Below are positions 38,216 through 49,047 of a DNA stretch of 64,000 nt, piece by piece. The notes under the pieces were generated by a model that worked only from the letters and a program-made list of their open reading frames with translations, ran no database searches and had not been told where the DNA came from. The DNA comes from UTCFX2 sp963726375. GTDB lineage: Bacteria; Chloroflexota; Anaerolineae; Anaerolineales; UBA4823. Location of the stretch: the NCBI GenBank assembly GCA_963726375.1, contig CAVSCE010000009.1, positions 434,001 to 498,000 of the forward strand, written 5' to 3'. Position numbers and translations under genes: made by a program. Positions within the stretch are counted from its first letter, which is position 1. Every line of letters starts with the position of its first letter.

Positions 38216-39662
38216 TTGAATACATCGCTCTCAACAACAATTGAACCCAGAAAATGGATGGTGTTGATTGCTATCGGTATCGGCACGTTTATGTCCACGC
38301 TGGATGGCAGTGTTGTAAACACAATATTGCCGGTATTGCGCCGATATTTTCATAGTTCTGTAGCAGAGATCGAATGGGTCGTGACGATATATTTATTGGT
38401 TGCGAGTGGCTTGTTGTTAAGTTTCGGGCGTCTGGGGGATCTGATGGGTCATAAAAAAGTTTACATCAGTGGATTTGGTATTTTTATATCCAGCTCATTT
38501 ATCTGCAGCTTTTCCTCTTCAATTCAGATGCTAATTATTTCACGAGGAATTCAAGCGGTTGGTGCAGCATTAATTCAGGCCAATTCACCTGCAATACTTA
38601 CATCCAGCTTTCCGTCAAGACAACGAGGGCAGGCGCTTGGTCTGCAAGCCACAATGACCTATCTGGGTCTTACGATTGGTCCTGCATATTGGTGGATTTT
38701 TTAACACAACAATTCGGATGGCGTTCCGTATTCTTCATCAATATCCCAGTCGGTATCACCGCGCTGGTCCTAAGCATTCTTTCAATCAAAAACGATGTCA
38801 AGAACATGGAGATTAAAGTCTTTCGATTATAATAGGCGCGGTTTTATTCATTTTTGGATTGGTTGCACTCTTGTTTGGGCTAAATAAGGGTTCAACACTC
38901 GGATGGGATTCCATTCCGATCATTCTTCTCTTTCTCTCGGCATTTATCTTTCTCGGGATTTTTTTATTTGATTGAAAAAAGAGGAAAATCTCCGATACTG
39001 GATCTTCACCTCTTTTCGAATTCAATTTTTACATCTTCAGTGATCAGTTCAATAATCAATTACATCGGGGTGTATAGCATTATATTTTTAATGCCGTTCT
39101 ATCTAATTCAAGGCAGAGGGATCAATGCTGGAAATGCTGGTGTGATTCTCACAATCATGCCGTTAATCATGGCGGTCACCGCGCCATTGCTGGTTTGATA
39201 TCTGACCGAATAGGCACACGGCTACCGGCACTTTTGGGTATGGTTTTTTTGACCCTTGGTATATTTTTATTATCAAGAATTTCGGTTGATACTCCGATCC
39301 ATAATCTGGCGAATTCGTCTAGGCATTGCAGGATTTGGAATAGGGTGTTTCATCTCACCAAACAACAGCGCGTTACTGGGATCGGCTCCAAAAACTCACT
39401 TAGGGATTGCGTCTGGAATATCGCAACATCACGAAATTTTGGTATGGTCCTTGGGGTCGGATTGTCTGGTGCAATTTTTACAACAATCCTTAATAATTCA
39501 GTGTTACCACCGGAAATTTCGATATTCACAGCCATTAATATTAGTTTTTTGGTATCATGCATAATCACAAGTATTGGAATAATCGTGATTGGATTGGAAA
39601 AAAACCAAGAAAATAAATTTCGAATTCCACCAAACAGAGTCTTAATGTTTAAAGTTCTTTGA
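38216..39662 (+). CDS. DHA2-type multidrug MFS transporter (many frame changes)
   Basis: About 480 residues of the EmrB/QacA group with 14 expected membrane segments. The start region has MSTLDGSVVNTILPVL and motif A GRLGDLMGHKK. The coding signal changes frame near 38690, 38815, 38970, 39195, 39300 and 39415, the densest breaks in the window. The pieces still fall in family order: FGWRSVFFINIPVG, LFGLNKGSTLGWDS, YLIQGRGINAGNAGVIL, ISDRIGTRLPALLG, then a C-terminal membrane segment. If this density is real rather than sequencing error it would be a pseudogene. The substrate is unknown. Confidence 0.75.
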
Positions 39663-39750
39663 AATCTCCATCTTGAAATAATTCGGGTCAACATGGATTT
39701 TTGATTTTCTTATCTCAAAATCATTGAACTTCATGAAGAGGGAAGCAATT

Positions 39751-40593
39751 ATGATACACATCATCACAGATACTACGTCATGCCTTTCTCCGAATATGCA
39801 AAGGAACATCAAATCCCGATTATTCCCCAAGTTATCAACTTTGGAGAAGAGTCATTTTTAGAAGGTGTTGATATGGATATTAATGCCTTTATGAGCAGGT
39901 TAAAAAGCAGCTCAAAGCTTCCAAAAACTGCTGCTCCTCCGCCAGAGCTATTTATCAAGGAATTTGAAAAATTTTCACAAGATAAAAACCCTATCCTCTG
40001 CATTCATCCATCAACCGAAGTCAGTGGGACTGTTCGTTCGGCAATCATTGCATCTCAAGATTTTCCTGACGCAAACATTCACGTGGTCGACACCCGCCTG
40101 GTAGCCAGTCCGCTTGGGACAATTGTTAAATTTGCTACCGCGTGGGCAGAAGAGGAAATGGGAATTGTTGACCTTATCGAAAAGATAAAAGAAATGTCAT
40201 CCCGTTGTCGGATTTATTTCCTGGTGGATTCTTTAGATTATCTTGCTCGCGGCGGTCGAATTGGAGGGGCATCTGCATTGCTAGGCGGTATGCTGCAGGT
40301 CAAACCAATATTACGATTGAATGATGGAAAAGTGGACCAATATGAGAAAGAACGCACCCACAAACGAGCTATCGCACGTCTCAAGGAAATAGTTCTGGAA
40401 CAGATTCCAAGAGATGGTTCTGGAAATCTGACAATATTACACGCCGATGCTGCTGATCAGGCGCAAAAACTTGCATCCGAACTAAGCCAAGCTGTTAATC
40501 AAACCGAAGTAGAGATATATAATATGCCGCCAGCAATTGTTAACTCATGGCGGTCCAGGTATTCTTGGTGTTGGTTTTTTCATAAATAGTTGA
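39751..40593 (+). CDS. DegV family fatty-acid-binding protein (frameshifted at both ends)
   Basis: About 280 residues. DegV/FakB-type proteins carry a fatty acid that a partner kinase phosphorylates. The ATG at 39751 gives MIHIITDTTSC, the family start; the frame changes near 39785, then EHQIPIIPQVINFGEESF, CIHPSTEVSGTVRSA and LDYLARGGRIGGASALLGGMLQ follow. Near 40540 it changes again to THGGPGILGVGFF, the family end with its conserved HxGPG. No FakA kinase gene is next to it. Confidence 0.87.
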
Positions 40594-40601
40594 TGTATAA
40601 A

Positions 40602-41450
40602 TTATTCATAAATAAAGAAACCGTGACCGGTCTTTCTGCCGAGACGTCCAGCGTCGACCATCTTTCGGAGTAAGTAAGCCGGTCTGTATTTATCGTCACC
40701 AAGATCACGCTGAAGTACTTCCAACACGAAAAGCACCACATCTAATCCTATTAAGTCGCACAACGCTAATGGTCCCATGGGGTGATTCATTCCTAATTTC
40801 ATCACCGAATCTATCGCTTCTGGTGTTCCAACCCCTTCTTGAAGGGCAAATACAGCCTCATTAATCATTGGGCAAAGGATCCGATTCGAAATAAAGCCAG
40901 GTAAATCGTTCGCTTCGATTGGTTCCTTTCCCATCTCCCTGCAGACCTTAAGAATCTGTTCACAGGTTTCATTGCTGGTCACCAGTCCACGGATTACTTC
41001 TACCAAGCGCATCAAGGGTACGGGGTTCATGAAATGCATCCCAATGACCTGGGAAGGTCGATTTGTTGCAGCAGCGATTTTTGTAATGCTTATAGAAGAC
41101 GTATTGGTCGCAAGCAAGGCCTGGGGATTAACGTGTTGGCTCAGATCAGAAAATAATCTGAACTTTAAGATCCGGGACTTCAGTTGCTGCTTCAATTACC
41201 AAATCAGCATTAGCAACACCTTCATAGTTCGTTGTTGTTGGAATACTAAGAGCCGCTTGGAGCTGGTTAAGATCAATTTTGTTCTTTTCAAAAAGTCTTT
41301 GTGCAGATTTTTGGATCAACTCTTTTGCTTTCAAAAGCTGCTCCGGCGAAATATCCATAAAATCGCTTGATATCCTGAAGTCGCGGCTACTTGAGCAATT
41401 CCGCTCCCCATTGTCCCAGACCCAATAACAAAAATCTTCCGGATACCCAT
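40602..41450 (-). CDS. 3-hydroxyacyl-CoA (3-hydroxybutyryl-CoA) dehydrogenase (two frame changes)
   Basis: About 283 residues. The ATG at 41450 follows GGAGGGATC and gives MGIRKIFVIGSGTMGSGIAQ, the NAD-binding Rossmann motif. The frame changes near 41360 and 41160. The remaining blocks are ATNTSSISITKIAAATNRP, IGMHFMNPVPLMRLVEVI, DLPGFISNRILCPMINEAV and GMNHPMGPLALCDLIGLD, with the catalytic His in HFMNP. The enzyme interconverts 3-hydroxyacyl-CoA and 3-oxoacyl-CoA. It is last in a minus-strand operon after the thiolase, ten bases away, so the two act in succession. Confidence 0.9.
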
Positions 41451-41460
41451 GATCCCTCCG

Positions 41461-42674
41461 TTATCCCGCATCAATGATCATCGCGACAGCTTCTGCTCCA
41501 CCAAGGCACAGGCAAGCAAGCCCAAATTTCTTTCCCCGGTCTTTAAGCGCATACAAAAGAGTAGTCAATATTCTTGCACCGCTAGCACCGATTGGATGAC
41601 CCAGTGCGATAGCCCCACCGTTCACATTTACTTTTGACCAATCCCAACCTTTTTCTTTCAAGGCCTTGCCATTAGCGAGTACCTGCGCGGCAAATGCTTC
41701 ATTTACCTCAAAAAGATCAATATCGGTCAATTTCAGGCCAGCCTTTTCAAGAACTACCGGGATTGCCTTCGCTGGAGCGTCAAAAAGCCATTTGGGTTCC
41801 ACAGCTGCCTGTCCCCAGGCAAGAATTCTGGCCATCGGCACAAGACCCAATTCTTCGGATTTATGTTGGCTAGCAACAACCAGCGCAGCCGCGCCATCAT
41901 TCAACCCAGGAGCATTTCCAGGGGTGATTTTCCCATCTTTTTGAAAGGCGGGTTTCAAATTTGACAGCATATCGAAAGATGTATCCCGACGAGGGCATTC
42001 ATCAATCTCAAAAATTGAGACCTGGCCTTTCTTCGCTGGGGACCTCCACCGGAACAATTTCAGATGAAAACTTTCCTTCATCTATAGCTCGGATGGCTTT
42101 TTGATGACTTTGACAGGCATATTCATCCAGTTCTTTTCTTGAAATATTAAATTGAGCGGCAATAAATTCGCCTGCATCCCCCATCGCCCAATTTTCAAAA
42201 GGGTCCCAAAGACCATCGAGCAAGAGCGAGTCAGTTAGCTGTGCGTGTCCAAATCGCAAATCCCCGGTTCTTCCACCCACAAGATATGGAGCTCTGCTCA
42301 TATTCTCCATTCCACCACACACGAAAAGCTCGCCTTCGTCTGCTTTAATCGCTTGAGCGGCAAGCATCACAGACTTCAAACCCGATCCACAAACTTTATT
42401 GATCGTCGTTGCTCCAACTTCAGAAGGCAAACCGGCAAATATCGCTGCTTGCCGAGCCGGTGCCTGCCCCACGCCTGCAGAAACTACATTACCCATATAC
42501 ACTTCATTGATTTCTTCTGGTTTTTTTATCCCTGCTCTTGCGGTCAGCAGCTCTAATCACGATTGCACCTAACTTTGGCGCCGAAATATTGCACAAACTT
42601 CCCTGAAATCGACCAATGGGAGTGCGTGCAGCGCTTAAAATGACAGGCAATCTGCTTGTAGATTCCGGTACCAT
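41461..42674 (-). CDS. Acetyl-CoA C-acetyltransferase (two frame changes)
   Basis: About 400 residues. The ATG at 42674 has AGGAGG upstream and gives VPESTSRLPVILSAARTPIGRF, the family start. The frame changes near 42555 and 42040. The nucleophile Cys lies in NKVCGSGLKSVMLA; later come EVNEAFAAQ and GGAIALGHPIGASGARI. The last motif reads CLCLGGAEAVAM where many thiolases have CIGGGMG. It condenses or cleaves acetoacetyl-CoA and is paired with the dehydrogenase gene 10 bases on, so the pair serves beta-oxidation or butanoate metabolism. Confidence 0.92.
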
Positions 42675-42761
42675 AAGCCACCTCCTGTGGTATTCGATTG
42701 GAATCTATTGCTTATTTTTACAGGAAGAGGAGGATATTTTTGGAGACTATCGACCTCGATG

Positions 42762-43264
42762 TTATTCGTCTACGTTTTCTGAAGGTATCCGCCAGGCTTC
42801 CTGAACTCTTCGATATGTATCTCGGAGTAATTCCGGGAGTACCCTTGTGTCTGCCAAGGAAGTCATAAAATTTGAATCACCTCCCCAACGAGGTACAACA
42901 TGCAGGTGTACATGTTCTAATACACCTGCACCTGCAACCTTGCCAATATTCACACCAAGGTTGAAAGCCTTGAGGTCGATATGCTTTTCGTAAAACCTGC
43001 ATCGAATGAGTTGATAATTCAATCAGCTCAGATCGGATTTCTTGGTTAAGGGCTTCCAATACTGATTTATGAATATATGGGACCACCATCAAATGGCCGC
43101 TTGTGTAAGGATAACAATTCAGGATGACAAATGAACATTGCCCCCGAAAAATTATGAGATTATCTGGCCCGTCATTTTTTTCGAGCTCATCGCAAAAAAC
43201 ACATCCATTTTTCTTTTCCTTAAGAATATACTTCCATTCGCCAAGGTGTCCATAGATGGTTCAA
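42762..43264 (-). CDS. HIT-domain nucleotide hydrolase or phosphorylase (two frame changes)
   Basis: About 165 residues. I place the start at TTG 43264, seven bases after GGAG, which gives LNHLWTPWRME. The frame changes near 43228 and continues YILKEKKNGCVFCDELEKND, the usual start of bacterial HIT proteins with a CxxC. A second change near 42985 leads to FNLGVNIGKVAGAGVLEHVHLHVVPRWGGD, carrying the catalytic His triad HVHLHVV. Such proteins act on dinucleoside polyphosphates or nucleotide adducts. It precedes the thiolase by 87 bases on the same strand. Confidence 0.87.
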
Positions 43265-43454
43265 GATAATACTCCAAAAAATAGGGTTTCATCGCAAGAT
43301 CTATTATAGACATGATCATGATAGATGAAAGGTTTTTTGAGATAAAAGTATTTTAGCAAAAAAATGAGGATAAGGGAATAGTTGACATCCTTATTGAAAA
43401 AAGGTATCCTTTGTTTTTCGGCTTCAGAAATCATAGTCAATATGAATATTTATG

Positions 43455-44679
43455 ATGGAAAATTATTATTTAGAATCGGATTCCTTTCTGGTCTGTATCT
43501 GAGCTCAATCGCTATGTTAGGGATGTCATCGAGAGCGATGAAGTTTTACAAAATCTTTGGATTCATGGAGAAATTTCCAATTTAGCTCGGCCTGCATCGG
43601 GACATGTTTACTTCACTTTGAAAGATGCACATTCATCCTTGAAATGTGTGATCTGGAGATCAACGATCAATCGTCTACCGATTTCTTTGCGAGACGGTCT
43701 TTCGGTTGAAGTGCATGGAAAAATTAGTATCTATGAAGTATCTGGTCAGTACCAGCTTTATGTTGATCAGATCAGATTAGCCGGTGAAGGGGTGCTTTAT
43801 CAGGAATTCTTGCGATTAAAAAATCAATTAGAATCTGAGGGTTTGTTCGATTCGGACCGAAAACGACCTATCCCACGATTTCCAAAGAAAATCGGGATAG
43901 TTACTTCTCCAACCGGAGCAGCACTTCAAGATATTCTGAATACTCTCCAAAGAAGATACCCTGTAGTGGAAGTAACAATCTCCCCTTCGCTTGTTCAAGG
44001 GATAGATGCTCCCGATTCGATTGCCAACGCATTGGAGAAATTATATCGAGATGTGCTTCCAGACCTGATCATCATCGCACGTGGAGGTGGATCTATTGAA
44101 GATCTTTGGCCGTTTAATACCGAAAGAGTTGCAAGGGTGATTGCTGCATCGCCTGTTCCGATTATTTCGGGAATTGGACATGAAACGGATTTCACGATTG
44201 CGGATTTTCTCAGTGATTTACGGGCTCCAACTCCGACTGCATCTGCAGAGTTAGCCACTCCTTCCAGGATAGACCTTATGGCGGACCTCACAGATCGCAA
44301 TACTCAACTCGATCGAATAATTGTAGATATCATAAATTCCTTTCGGAATTCTCTAATCGGCTATAAAAAAATGCTTGAATTTAGATCCCCAACAAGGTTA
44401 ATTCAGACCCTTCTTCAAAAATTAGATGATAACGAGCGTTTGTTAGATCATGTCATTTCCCATTATTTACTTGTAAAAACGACTAATCAAAAGGGTTTGT
44501 ACCAACGTTTACTCAGCCTTCATCCAGTTTCCGTCCTCCGTCGTGGATACGCGATTATCACAAAAGATGACGGAAAGCTTGTCACCTCAATCCAACATGT
44601 TTTGATGCATGACGAGATCAATATTCTTCTATCGGACGGACAATTCCCGGCCACAGTCTCCGAGAGGAAGAACACTTGA
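43455..44679 (+). CDS. xseA: Exodeoxyribonuclease VII large subunit (frameshifted near the start)
   Basis: About 408 residues. The family start WSVSELNRYVRDVIESDEVLQN lies in the main frame; the likely start is an ATG at 43455 (MENYYLESDS) joined by one indel near 43487. The OB-fold reads LWIHGEISNLARPASGHVYFTLKD. The core has GIVTSPTGAALQDILNTLQRR, IIIARGGGSIEDLWPFN and GIGHETDFTIADFLSDLRAPTPTASAE, all typical of XseA. With XseB it degrades single-stranded DNA. xseB follows 92 bases later. Confidence 0.93.
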
Positions 44680-44771
44680 TTAGAAACATCTTTGTAACCC
44701 GTGATCCTAAAATTTGATTTCGCTCGATGGAAGCTTTTATTCGTTAAACACGCCAATCTTTAAATTGATTT

Positions 44772-45035
44772 ATGGATAGGAAAATGACAGTAAAACCAAA
44801 TTCTGAAAACCCGATCTCGATTGATCAGCTCTCTTATGAAGATGCTTTCACTGAACTGGAGAAAATTGTCGCTTCTTTGGAAAGCGGAGAGAAAACACTT
44901 GAGGAAGCTCTTTCCCTTTTCGACCATGGTAAGAAGTTAGCTGACCATTGTGCCAGGCTTCTTGACAATGCGGAGATGCAGGTCAAGATCCTTACCAGTA
45001 ATGCTATCGAGGGCATTCCTTCAGAGCACGAATGA
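44772..45035 (+). CDS. xseB: Exodeoxyribonuclease VII small subunit
   Basis: A small intact protein of 87 residues with the family core YEDAFTELEKIVASLESGEKTLEEALSLFDHG (written as two blocks, YEDAFTELEKIVASLE and GEKTLEEALSLFDHG). XseB coils around XseA and is needed for activity. An in-frame ATG at 44784 (MTVKPNSENP) is an equally possible start and has AGGAAA before it. Confidence 0.92.
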   Translation: MDRKMTVKPNSENPISIDQLSYEDAFTELEKIVASLESGEKTLEEALSLFDHGKKLADHCARLLDNAEMQVKILTSNAIEGIPSEHE

Positions 45036-45062
45036 GAATCCGAACTTTATATATTCGAATTT

Positions 45063-46042
45063 TCAGGGAATCACTGGTACGTTTTCTACATTTTTTGCAT
45101 CAGCATATGCGCTTGCTACCCAGCCCTGCTCATCTGCCGCACCAGGAAATTGAATTGCCCACCAGAGTCCATCAGAAGTCTTCCCTAAAATTTCAGCCAG
45201 CTCGCCGGATTCAAGCTGTCCGATTACTGCAAAAGTTATATCAGGGCCATTACGAACATTTAGTGTTGCTTTCGCGAGTAAATATGCAGAACTAGGAGAA
45301 AGCGTCGATTCGAAATTGTTGTTTTCGCCCACGATCGAAACTTTATCCGCATGTTGAACAATAACATAATCACGGCTGACCCAACCTTGGAGGTTTTCTG
45401 TTCCGGGGATTTTTATTAAATACCAAAATTCGTCAGCACTCATACCTATGATCTCGGCAGATTTATCGATTTCTAATGTGCCAATTTTCTGATATTTCAA
45501 GTCAGGCCCACTGCGGATATTTATGTTGGCAATCGCCTTTCCGGTCGGAATTTGATCTGATGTGGTGGCAAATGGCTGGATGGCTAACTCAGGAGTAATT
45601 ACTTGAACAAATTCTGTACGATTAAACTCGACTTCCGATTTTAATACCCATCCCATTCCAGTCGCGAAAATAAGGGAGTTGAATAGCCCACCACTTTCCA
45701 TCACTGCTTGCCCCAACGATCTCTGTTATTTGATTGTCTTCCAACCAGGCGATTTCAGGATAGTTTTCACCAGGACCATCTAAAACGCGGATATTTGTCT
45801 TTGCTCTTTAACCAGGCTGCATCACCCCTTATCGTTGAAGTTGATACGATCCTGGCCGAATCTGGACTTGGTGTTTCATCAATGCCAATTTTTGCTTTTG
45901 ATAACAACCAGCTTAACGAAAATTGATCAGGTGATTCTCTATATTGCCGGAGGATCGCCAGACCGCAAAACAGGACTATCAGGTAGATCGTGATTACCAG
46001 ATAGATTTTTGTCGCATTCGGAACTTGCTTCCAAAATTTCAT
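45063..46042 (-). CDS. Membrane-anchored protein with bacterial SH3 domains (frame changes)
   Basis: About 325 residues. The start has one membrane segment (IYLVITIYLIVLFCGLAIL) followed by an outside part. Three SH3b-type domains can be traced. The first is in another frame near 45700-45790 (NIRVLDGPGENYPEIAWLE, SDGKWWAIQLP). The second is NINIRSGPDLKYQKIGTLE with GWVSRDYV. The third is TLNVRNGPDITFAVIGQLE with DGLWWAIQFPG and QGWVASAY. Such domains often bind cell-wall peptides. The start overlaps the murJ stop by four bases (ATGA), which indicates one operon with murJ. Confidence 0.75.
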
Positions 46043-47616
46043 CCAGCTATTCTTCTTTTTATTAATGCAGTGATACTTTGCATTTCACCGATCTTCAAAA
46101 GATAGGCAAATATAACAAAAACAATAACACCAAGAGCCAACCCTCCTGAAGCTGCAAACAAGTTGGAAGATTGACTGGTTGCGAATCTCCAATAGAATAA
46201 CGCGACACACATTACTCCCGAAGCTATTGAGGTTCTCCAAATTCCATCGAGCAATAATCTTCCTTCCAGTCCAACCAGTCGTTTCTTCATCAAGAAAAAC
46301 AAGGCGACTGCTTCCAATGCTGTCGCGATAGAGTTCGCCAATGCAAGTCCCCCATGCCCCATCCACCCCCACCTGACGAATAATTCCGTAAAGAGAAAGC
46401 TGAAACCAATATTCAAACTCATCGCTCCAATCCCTACAAAGACCGGGGTTTTTGTATCGTGCAATGAGTAAAACGCCCTGGAAAGGATTTCAACTAAACC
46501 GTGTCCGGCTAGTCCAGCAGCGTAAAATAAGAGCGCCCAGGCAACCAGCTCGGTTGATCTTTCGTCAAACTCACCACGCTGATATAAAAGGCTTACAAAA
46601 GGCACACGAAGGATAATTAAACCGACTGATGCGGGAATGGAAAAGAACATAGCCCCGCGAAGAGCTGCAGAAAGTGAATGCCTCATTTCTGTCAGCCTGC
46701 CCAGAGCAACTTGAGAAGAAAATGTGGGCAGTGCAGCAATAGCAATAGATTGGGCAATTGCTGCCTGAGGCATCAACATGAGGGTAAAAGCCAGGACCAC
46801 TCCAGTGACACTTCCCTCAACAAACCGGGAAGCCAGGCGAGTATTGATCCAGAAATTTAACTGAACAATAGCCACTCCCAGCAGGCGCGGTGCCATCAAT
46901 CGAGCGACTTCACGAACATCTGGCGAAGTCATCCCTTCCAACCAGGTATATCGTCCATTCAGCCTCATTAAAGATGGAATTTGAAGTGCAAGGTGCAATA
47001 CTGCCCCGATAAGTACACCCCAAGCAAGCCCAAAAATTCCGATTGCAGGCGAAAGTACAACCACACCAAAGATCATTCCAAATTGATACATTGCTGGTGC
47101 AATTGCAGGGAAAAAGAATGATTGGTGCGAATTTAAAATACCCATCACCAATCCGCTCATCCCAAAAATCACAGCCGATGGCATCATTAGCCGCATTAAT
47201 TCTACAGTGAGCTGCTCTTTCTGGGGATCTTCCGCAAAACCAGGTGCGAGAATATTACGCACGATCCAGGGCGAAAAGACAATTGCGATGATCCCAATAA
47301 TGATAGATAAAACAAAAATCAAGTTCGCGACTGAAGAAGCCAGCCTCCAGGCTCGCTCACGATTCTCAGTCGATAAAAGTGCAGTAAAAGTCGGAATAAA
47401 TGCCGAGGCAAGCGCCCCACCTGCCACCAAATTAAAAATAGACTCTGCAACACGATTAGCAGCGTTGAAAGCCTCCATATCAGCCTGCGTTCCAAATGAC
47501 TTCGCGACCAGAATTTGACGGACCAAACCCACAAGGTTGCTTATTATGAATGCAACCATAACAATCCCGGCTGCCCGAATTATCTGGCGATTTTCGTTTT
47601 TTGCAATATCATCCAC
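46039..47616 (-). CDS. murJ: Lipid II flippase MurJ
   Basis: An intact 525-residue membrane protein with about 14 segments of the MviN/MurJ family, which flips lipid-linked peptidoglycan precursors to the outer face. Typical blocks are SNLVGLVRQILVAKSFG, AESIFNLVAGGALASAFIP and VEILSRAFYSLHDTKTP. Its operon partner is an SH3-domain protein that could interact with cell wall. It is divergent from the alkyltransferase-like gene, with a TATAAT on the plus strand at 47704. Confidence 0.94.
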   Translation of the reverse strand: MDDIAKNENRQIIRAAGIVMVAFIISNLVGLVRQILVAKSFGTQADMEAFNAANRVAESIFNLVAGGALASAFIPTFTALLSTENRERAWRLASSVANLIFVLSIIIGIIAIVFSPWIVRNILAPGFAEDPQKEQLTVELMRLMMPSAVIFGMSGLVMGILNSHQSFFFPAIAPAMYQFGMIFGVVVLSPAIGIFGLAWGVLIGAVLHLALQIPSLMRLNGRYTWLEGMTSPDVREVARLMAPRLLGVAIVQLNFWINTRLASRFVEGSVTGVVLAFTLMLMPQAAIAQSIAIAALPTFSSQVALGRLTEMRHSLSAALRGAMFFSIPASVGLIILRVPFVSLLYQRGEFDERSTELVAWALLFYAAGLAGHGLVEILSRAFYSLHDTKTPVFVGIGAMSLNIGFSFLFTELFVRWGWMGHGGLALANSIATALEAVALFFLMKKRLVGLEGRLLLDGIWRTSIASGVMCVALFYWRFATSQSSNLFAASGGLALGVIVFVIFAYLLKIGEMQSITALIKRRIAG

Positions 47617-47759
47617 TGCTGAAGATTATAAACCATTCCATTCCTCATAATCACATCGAACGCAAGCTCGAATATTGTGTCGATGTTGTTGTGCGATTAA
47701 TAATATAATGGTGTGATCTTCCAGCACTCGATTTCGACCTTTATGTGGAATAGACGTCA

Positions 47760-48089
47760 ATGAGTCAAAATTTTTCATCACCTCCTGATCCACATCGATT
47801 TCAACTTGAGGTTTGGGAACTTGTAAAAAAAATCCCTCCAGGGAAAGTTGCGACATATGGTCAAATTGCACGACTGATCGCATCTCCCGAAGATACGTCA
47901 AATAAGAAATATCTGGCATATGCTGCCAGATGGGTTGGCGGCGCAATGGCCTCTTGCCCATCTGGAGTCCCCTGGCAAAGGGTGGTTAATGCTCAGGGAA
48001 AAATTAGCCTGAGTGGAAGCTCGAGAGATAATCAAGTGCAGTTATTGGAAGCAGAAGGGATTGTGTTTGACGAAGTCTGGGAAAATTAA
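47760..48089 (+). CDS. Alkyltransferase-like (ATL) DNA repair protein
   Basis: An intact 109-residue protein of the O6-alkylguanine-DNA alkyltransferase fold. The helix-turn-helix region reads PPGKVATYGQIARLI. The active-site PCHR motif of true alkyltransferases is replaced: SGVPWQRVVNAQGKIS has Trp at the Cys position and Gln at the His. Proteins of this ATL type bind alkylated guanine without repairing it and hand it to nucleotide excision repair. A 3-methyladenine glycosylase gene follows 63 bases later, so the pair is an alkylation-damage unit. Confidence 0.85.
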   Translation: MSQNFSSPPDPHRFQLEVWELVKKIPPGKVATYGQIARLIASPEDTSNKKYLAYAARWVGGAMASCPSGVPWQRVVNAQGKISLSGSSRDNQVQLLEAEGIVFDEVWEN

Positions 48090-48152
48090 TTTTGGTCAAT
48101 TTCTATGGGCAGGACCAAGTTGAATCAATTATCTAAAGGATGAATATTAAAG

Positions 48153-48752
48153 ATGCCAATCAGATGTGCCTGGGTCCCTACCGATGATCCATTATACGTA
48201 CAATATCACGACCTGGAATGGGGGACGCCCATCCATGATGATCATATTCTTTTTGAATTTCTCGTTTTAGAAGGATTTCAAGCCGGCCTCAGTTGGCGAA
48301 CGATTCTTCACAAACGCATGCATTTTCGCGAAGCATTTAATGAATTTTATCCTGAAAAAATTGCGGACTATGACGATGCGAAAATCTCCTTATTGATGAG
48401 CAACCCGAATATCATCCGAAATAGAAGCAAAATCAATGCCTGTGTTTCAAATGCTCGGATATTTCTCAATATACAAAGAGAATTTGGGTCATTTGATTCT
48501 TTTATTTGGAAATTTGTTGGCGGAAAACCATTGCAAAATAATTGGAAAAGTATTTCGGAAATACCTGGAAAAACGATAGAATCAGAATTGATGAGTAAAG
48601 AATTATCGTTGAGAGGTTTTCGATTTGTTGGCCCAACGATATGTTATGCACATATGCAGGCTACTGGAATGGTAAACGATCATACAACAGATTGTTTTCG
48701 ATACATTGAGCTAAACGATATGGATAAAATTGCATATCCCAGGAATCGTTGA
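48153..48752 (+). CDS. tag: DNA-3-methyladenine glycosylase I
   Basis: An intact 199-residue enzyme that removes 3-methyladenine from DNA. The zinc ligands of the family are visible: Cys5 in IRCAWVP, His19 in YVQYHDLEWG, and the late pair in NDHTTDCFR. Other blocks are FEFLVLEGFQAGLSWRTIL and GFRFVGPTICYAHMQATG. The ATG at 48153 begins MPIRCAWVPTDDP. A terminator starts at the last base of the gene. Confidence 0.93.
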   Translation: MPIRCAWVPTDDPLYVQYHDLEWGTPIHDDHILFEFLVLEGFQAGLSWRTILHKRMHFREAFNEFYPEKIADYDDAKISLLMSNPNIIRNRSKINACVSNARIFLNIQREFGSFDSFIWKFVGGKPLQNNWKSISEIPGKTIESELMSKELSLRGFRFVGPTICYAHMQATGMVNDHTTDCFRYIELNDMDKIAYPRNR

Positions 48753-48782
48753 GAGCCGGGTACGCCGCTCCCGGCTCTCTCT
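48751..48782 (+). terminator. Rho-independent terminator after tag
   Basis: GAGAGCCGGG (48751-48760) and CCCGGCTCTC (48770-48779) form a perfect 10-bp stem that overlaps the stop codon of tag. The tail is TCT, so the T tract is short. Confidence 0.7.
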
Positions 48783-48849
48783 AAGGAGGAGAAGAAGAGA
48801 AATCGCCCTTCAACCTTATATTACCAAACGCCCGACTAGATTGCTTGAC

Positions 48850-48882
48850 GATTGCCCTACGTTTACCCTACGATTACCGTAC
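48850..48882. repeat. Three imperfect 11-bp direct repeats
   Basis: GATTGCCCTAC, GTTTACCCTAC and GATTACCGTAC follow each other without spacers in the 262-base gap before the 49.0-54.5 kb module. The regular 11-bp phase would place the units on the same face of the DNA, as for an activator binding site. Confidence 0.5.
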
Positions 48883-48932
48883 ATTTCCCCATCAGTTTTG
48901 TGGGTTCTTGAAGAAAAGCGAAAGATATTGCG

Positions 48933-48964
48933 GATCATCCGATCATCCGATCATGCGATCAATA
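48933..48964. repeat. 8-bp tandem repeat GATCATCC
   Basis: GATCATCC occurs twice and is followed by GATCATGC and GATCAATA, four units in a row. It lies 84 bases before the start of the next gene, in the same gap as the 11-bp repeats. It may be a simple tandem repeat or a regulatory site. No gene is supported in 48783-49047. Confidence 0.5.
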
Positions 48965-49047
48965 ATTCGTGGTAACATAATCAGGAAAGCCATTTTGAAT
49001 GTCTGTATATTAATATTCCATATGCTAAGTTTCATTTTGGTGTAATC

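Noticed and set aside
42245..42556. Plus-strand open frames within the thiolase region
   Set aside because: They are antisense shadows of the thiolase, whose conserved motifs are on the minus strand.
48850..48964. Possible CRISPR array
   Set aside because: Units are 11 and 8 bp with no spacers, far too short and contiguous.
48783..49047. Short open frames before the three-gene module
   Set aside because: They overlap simple repeats, lack ribosome sites and show no protein-like pattern.
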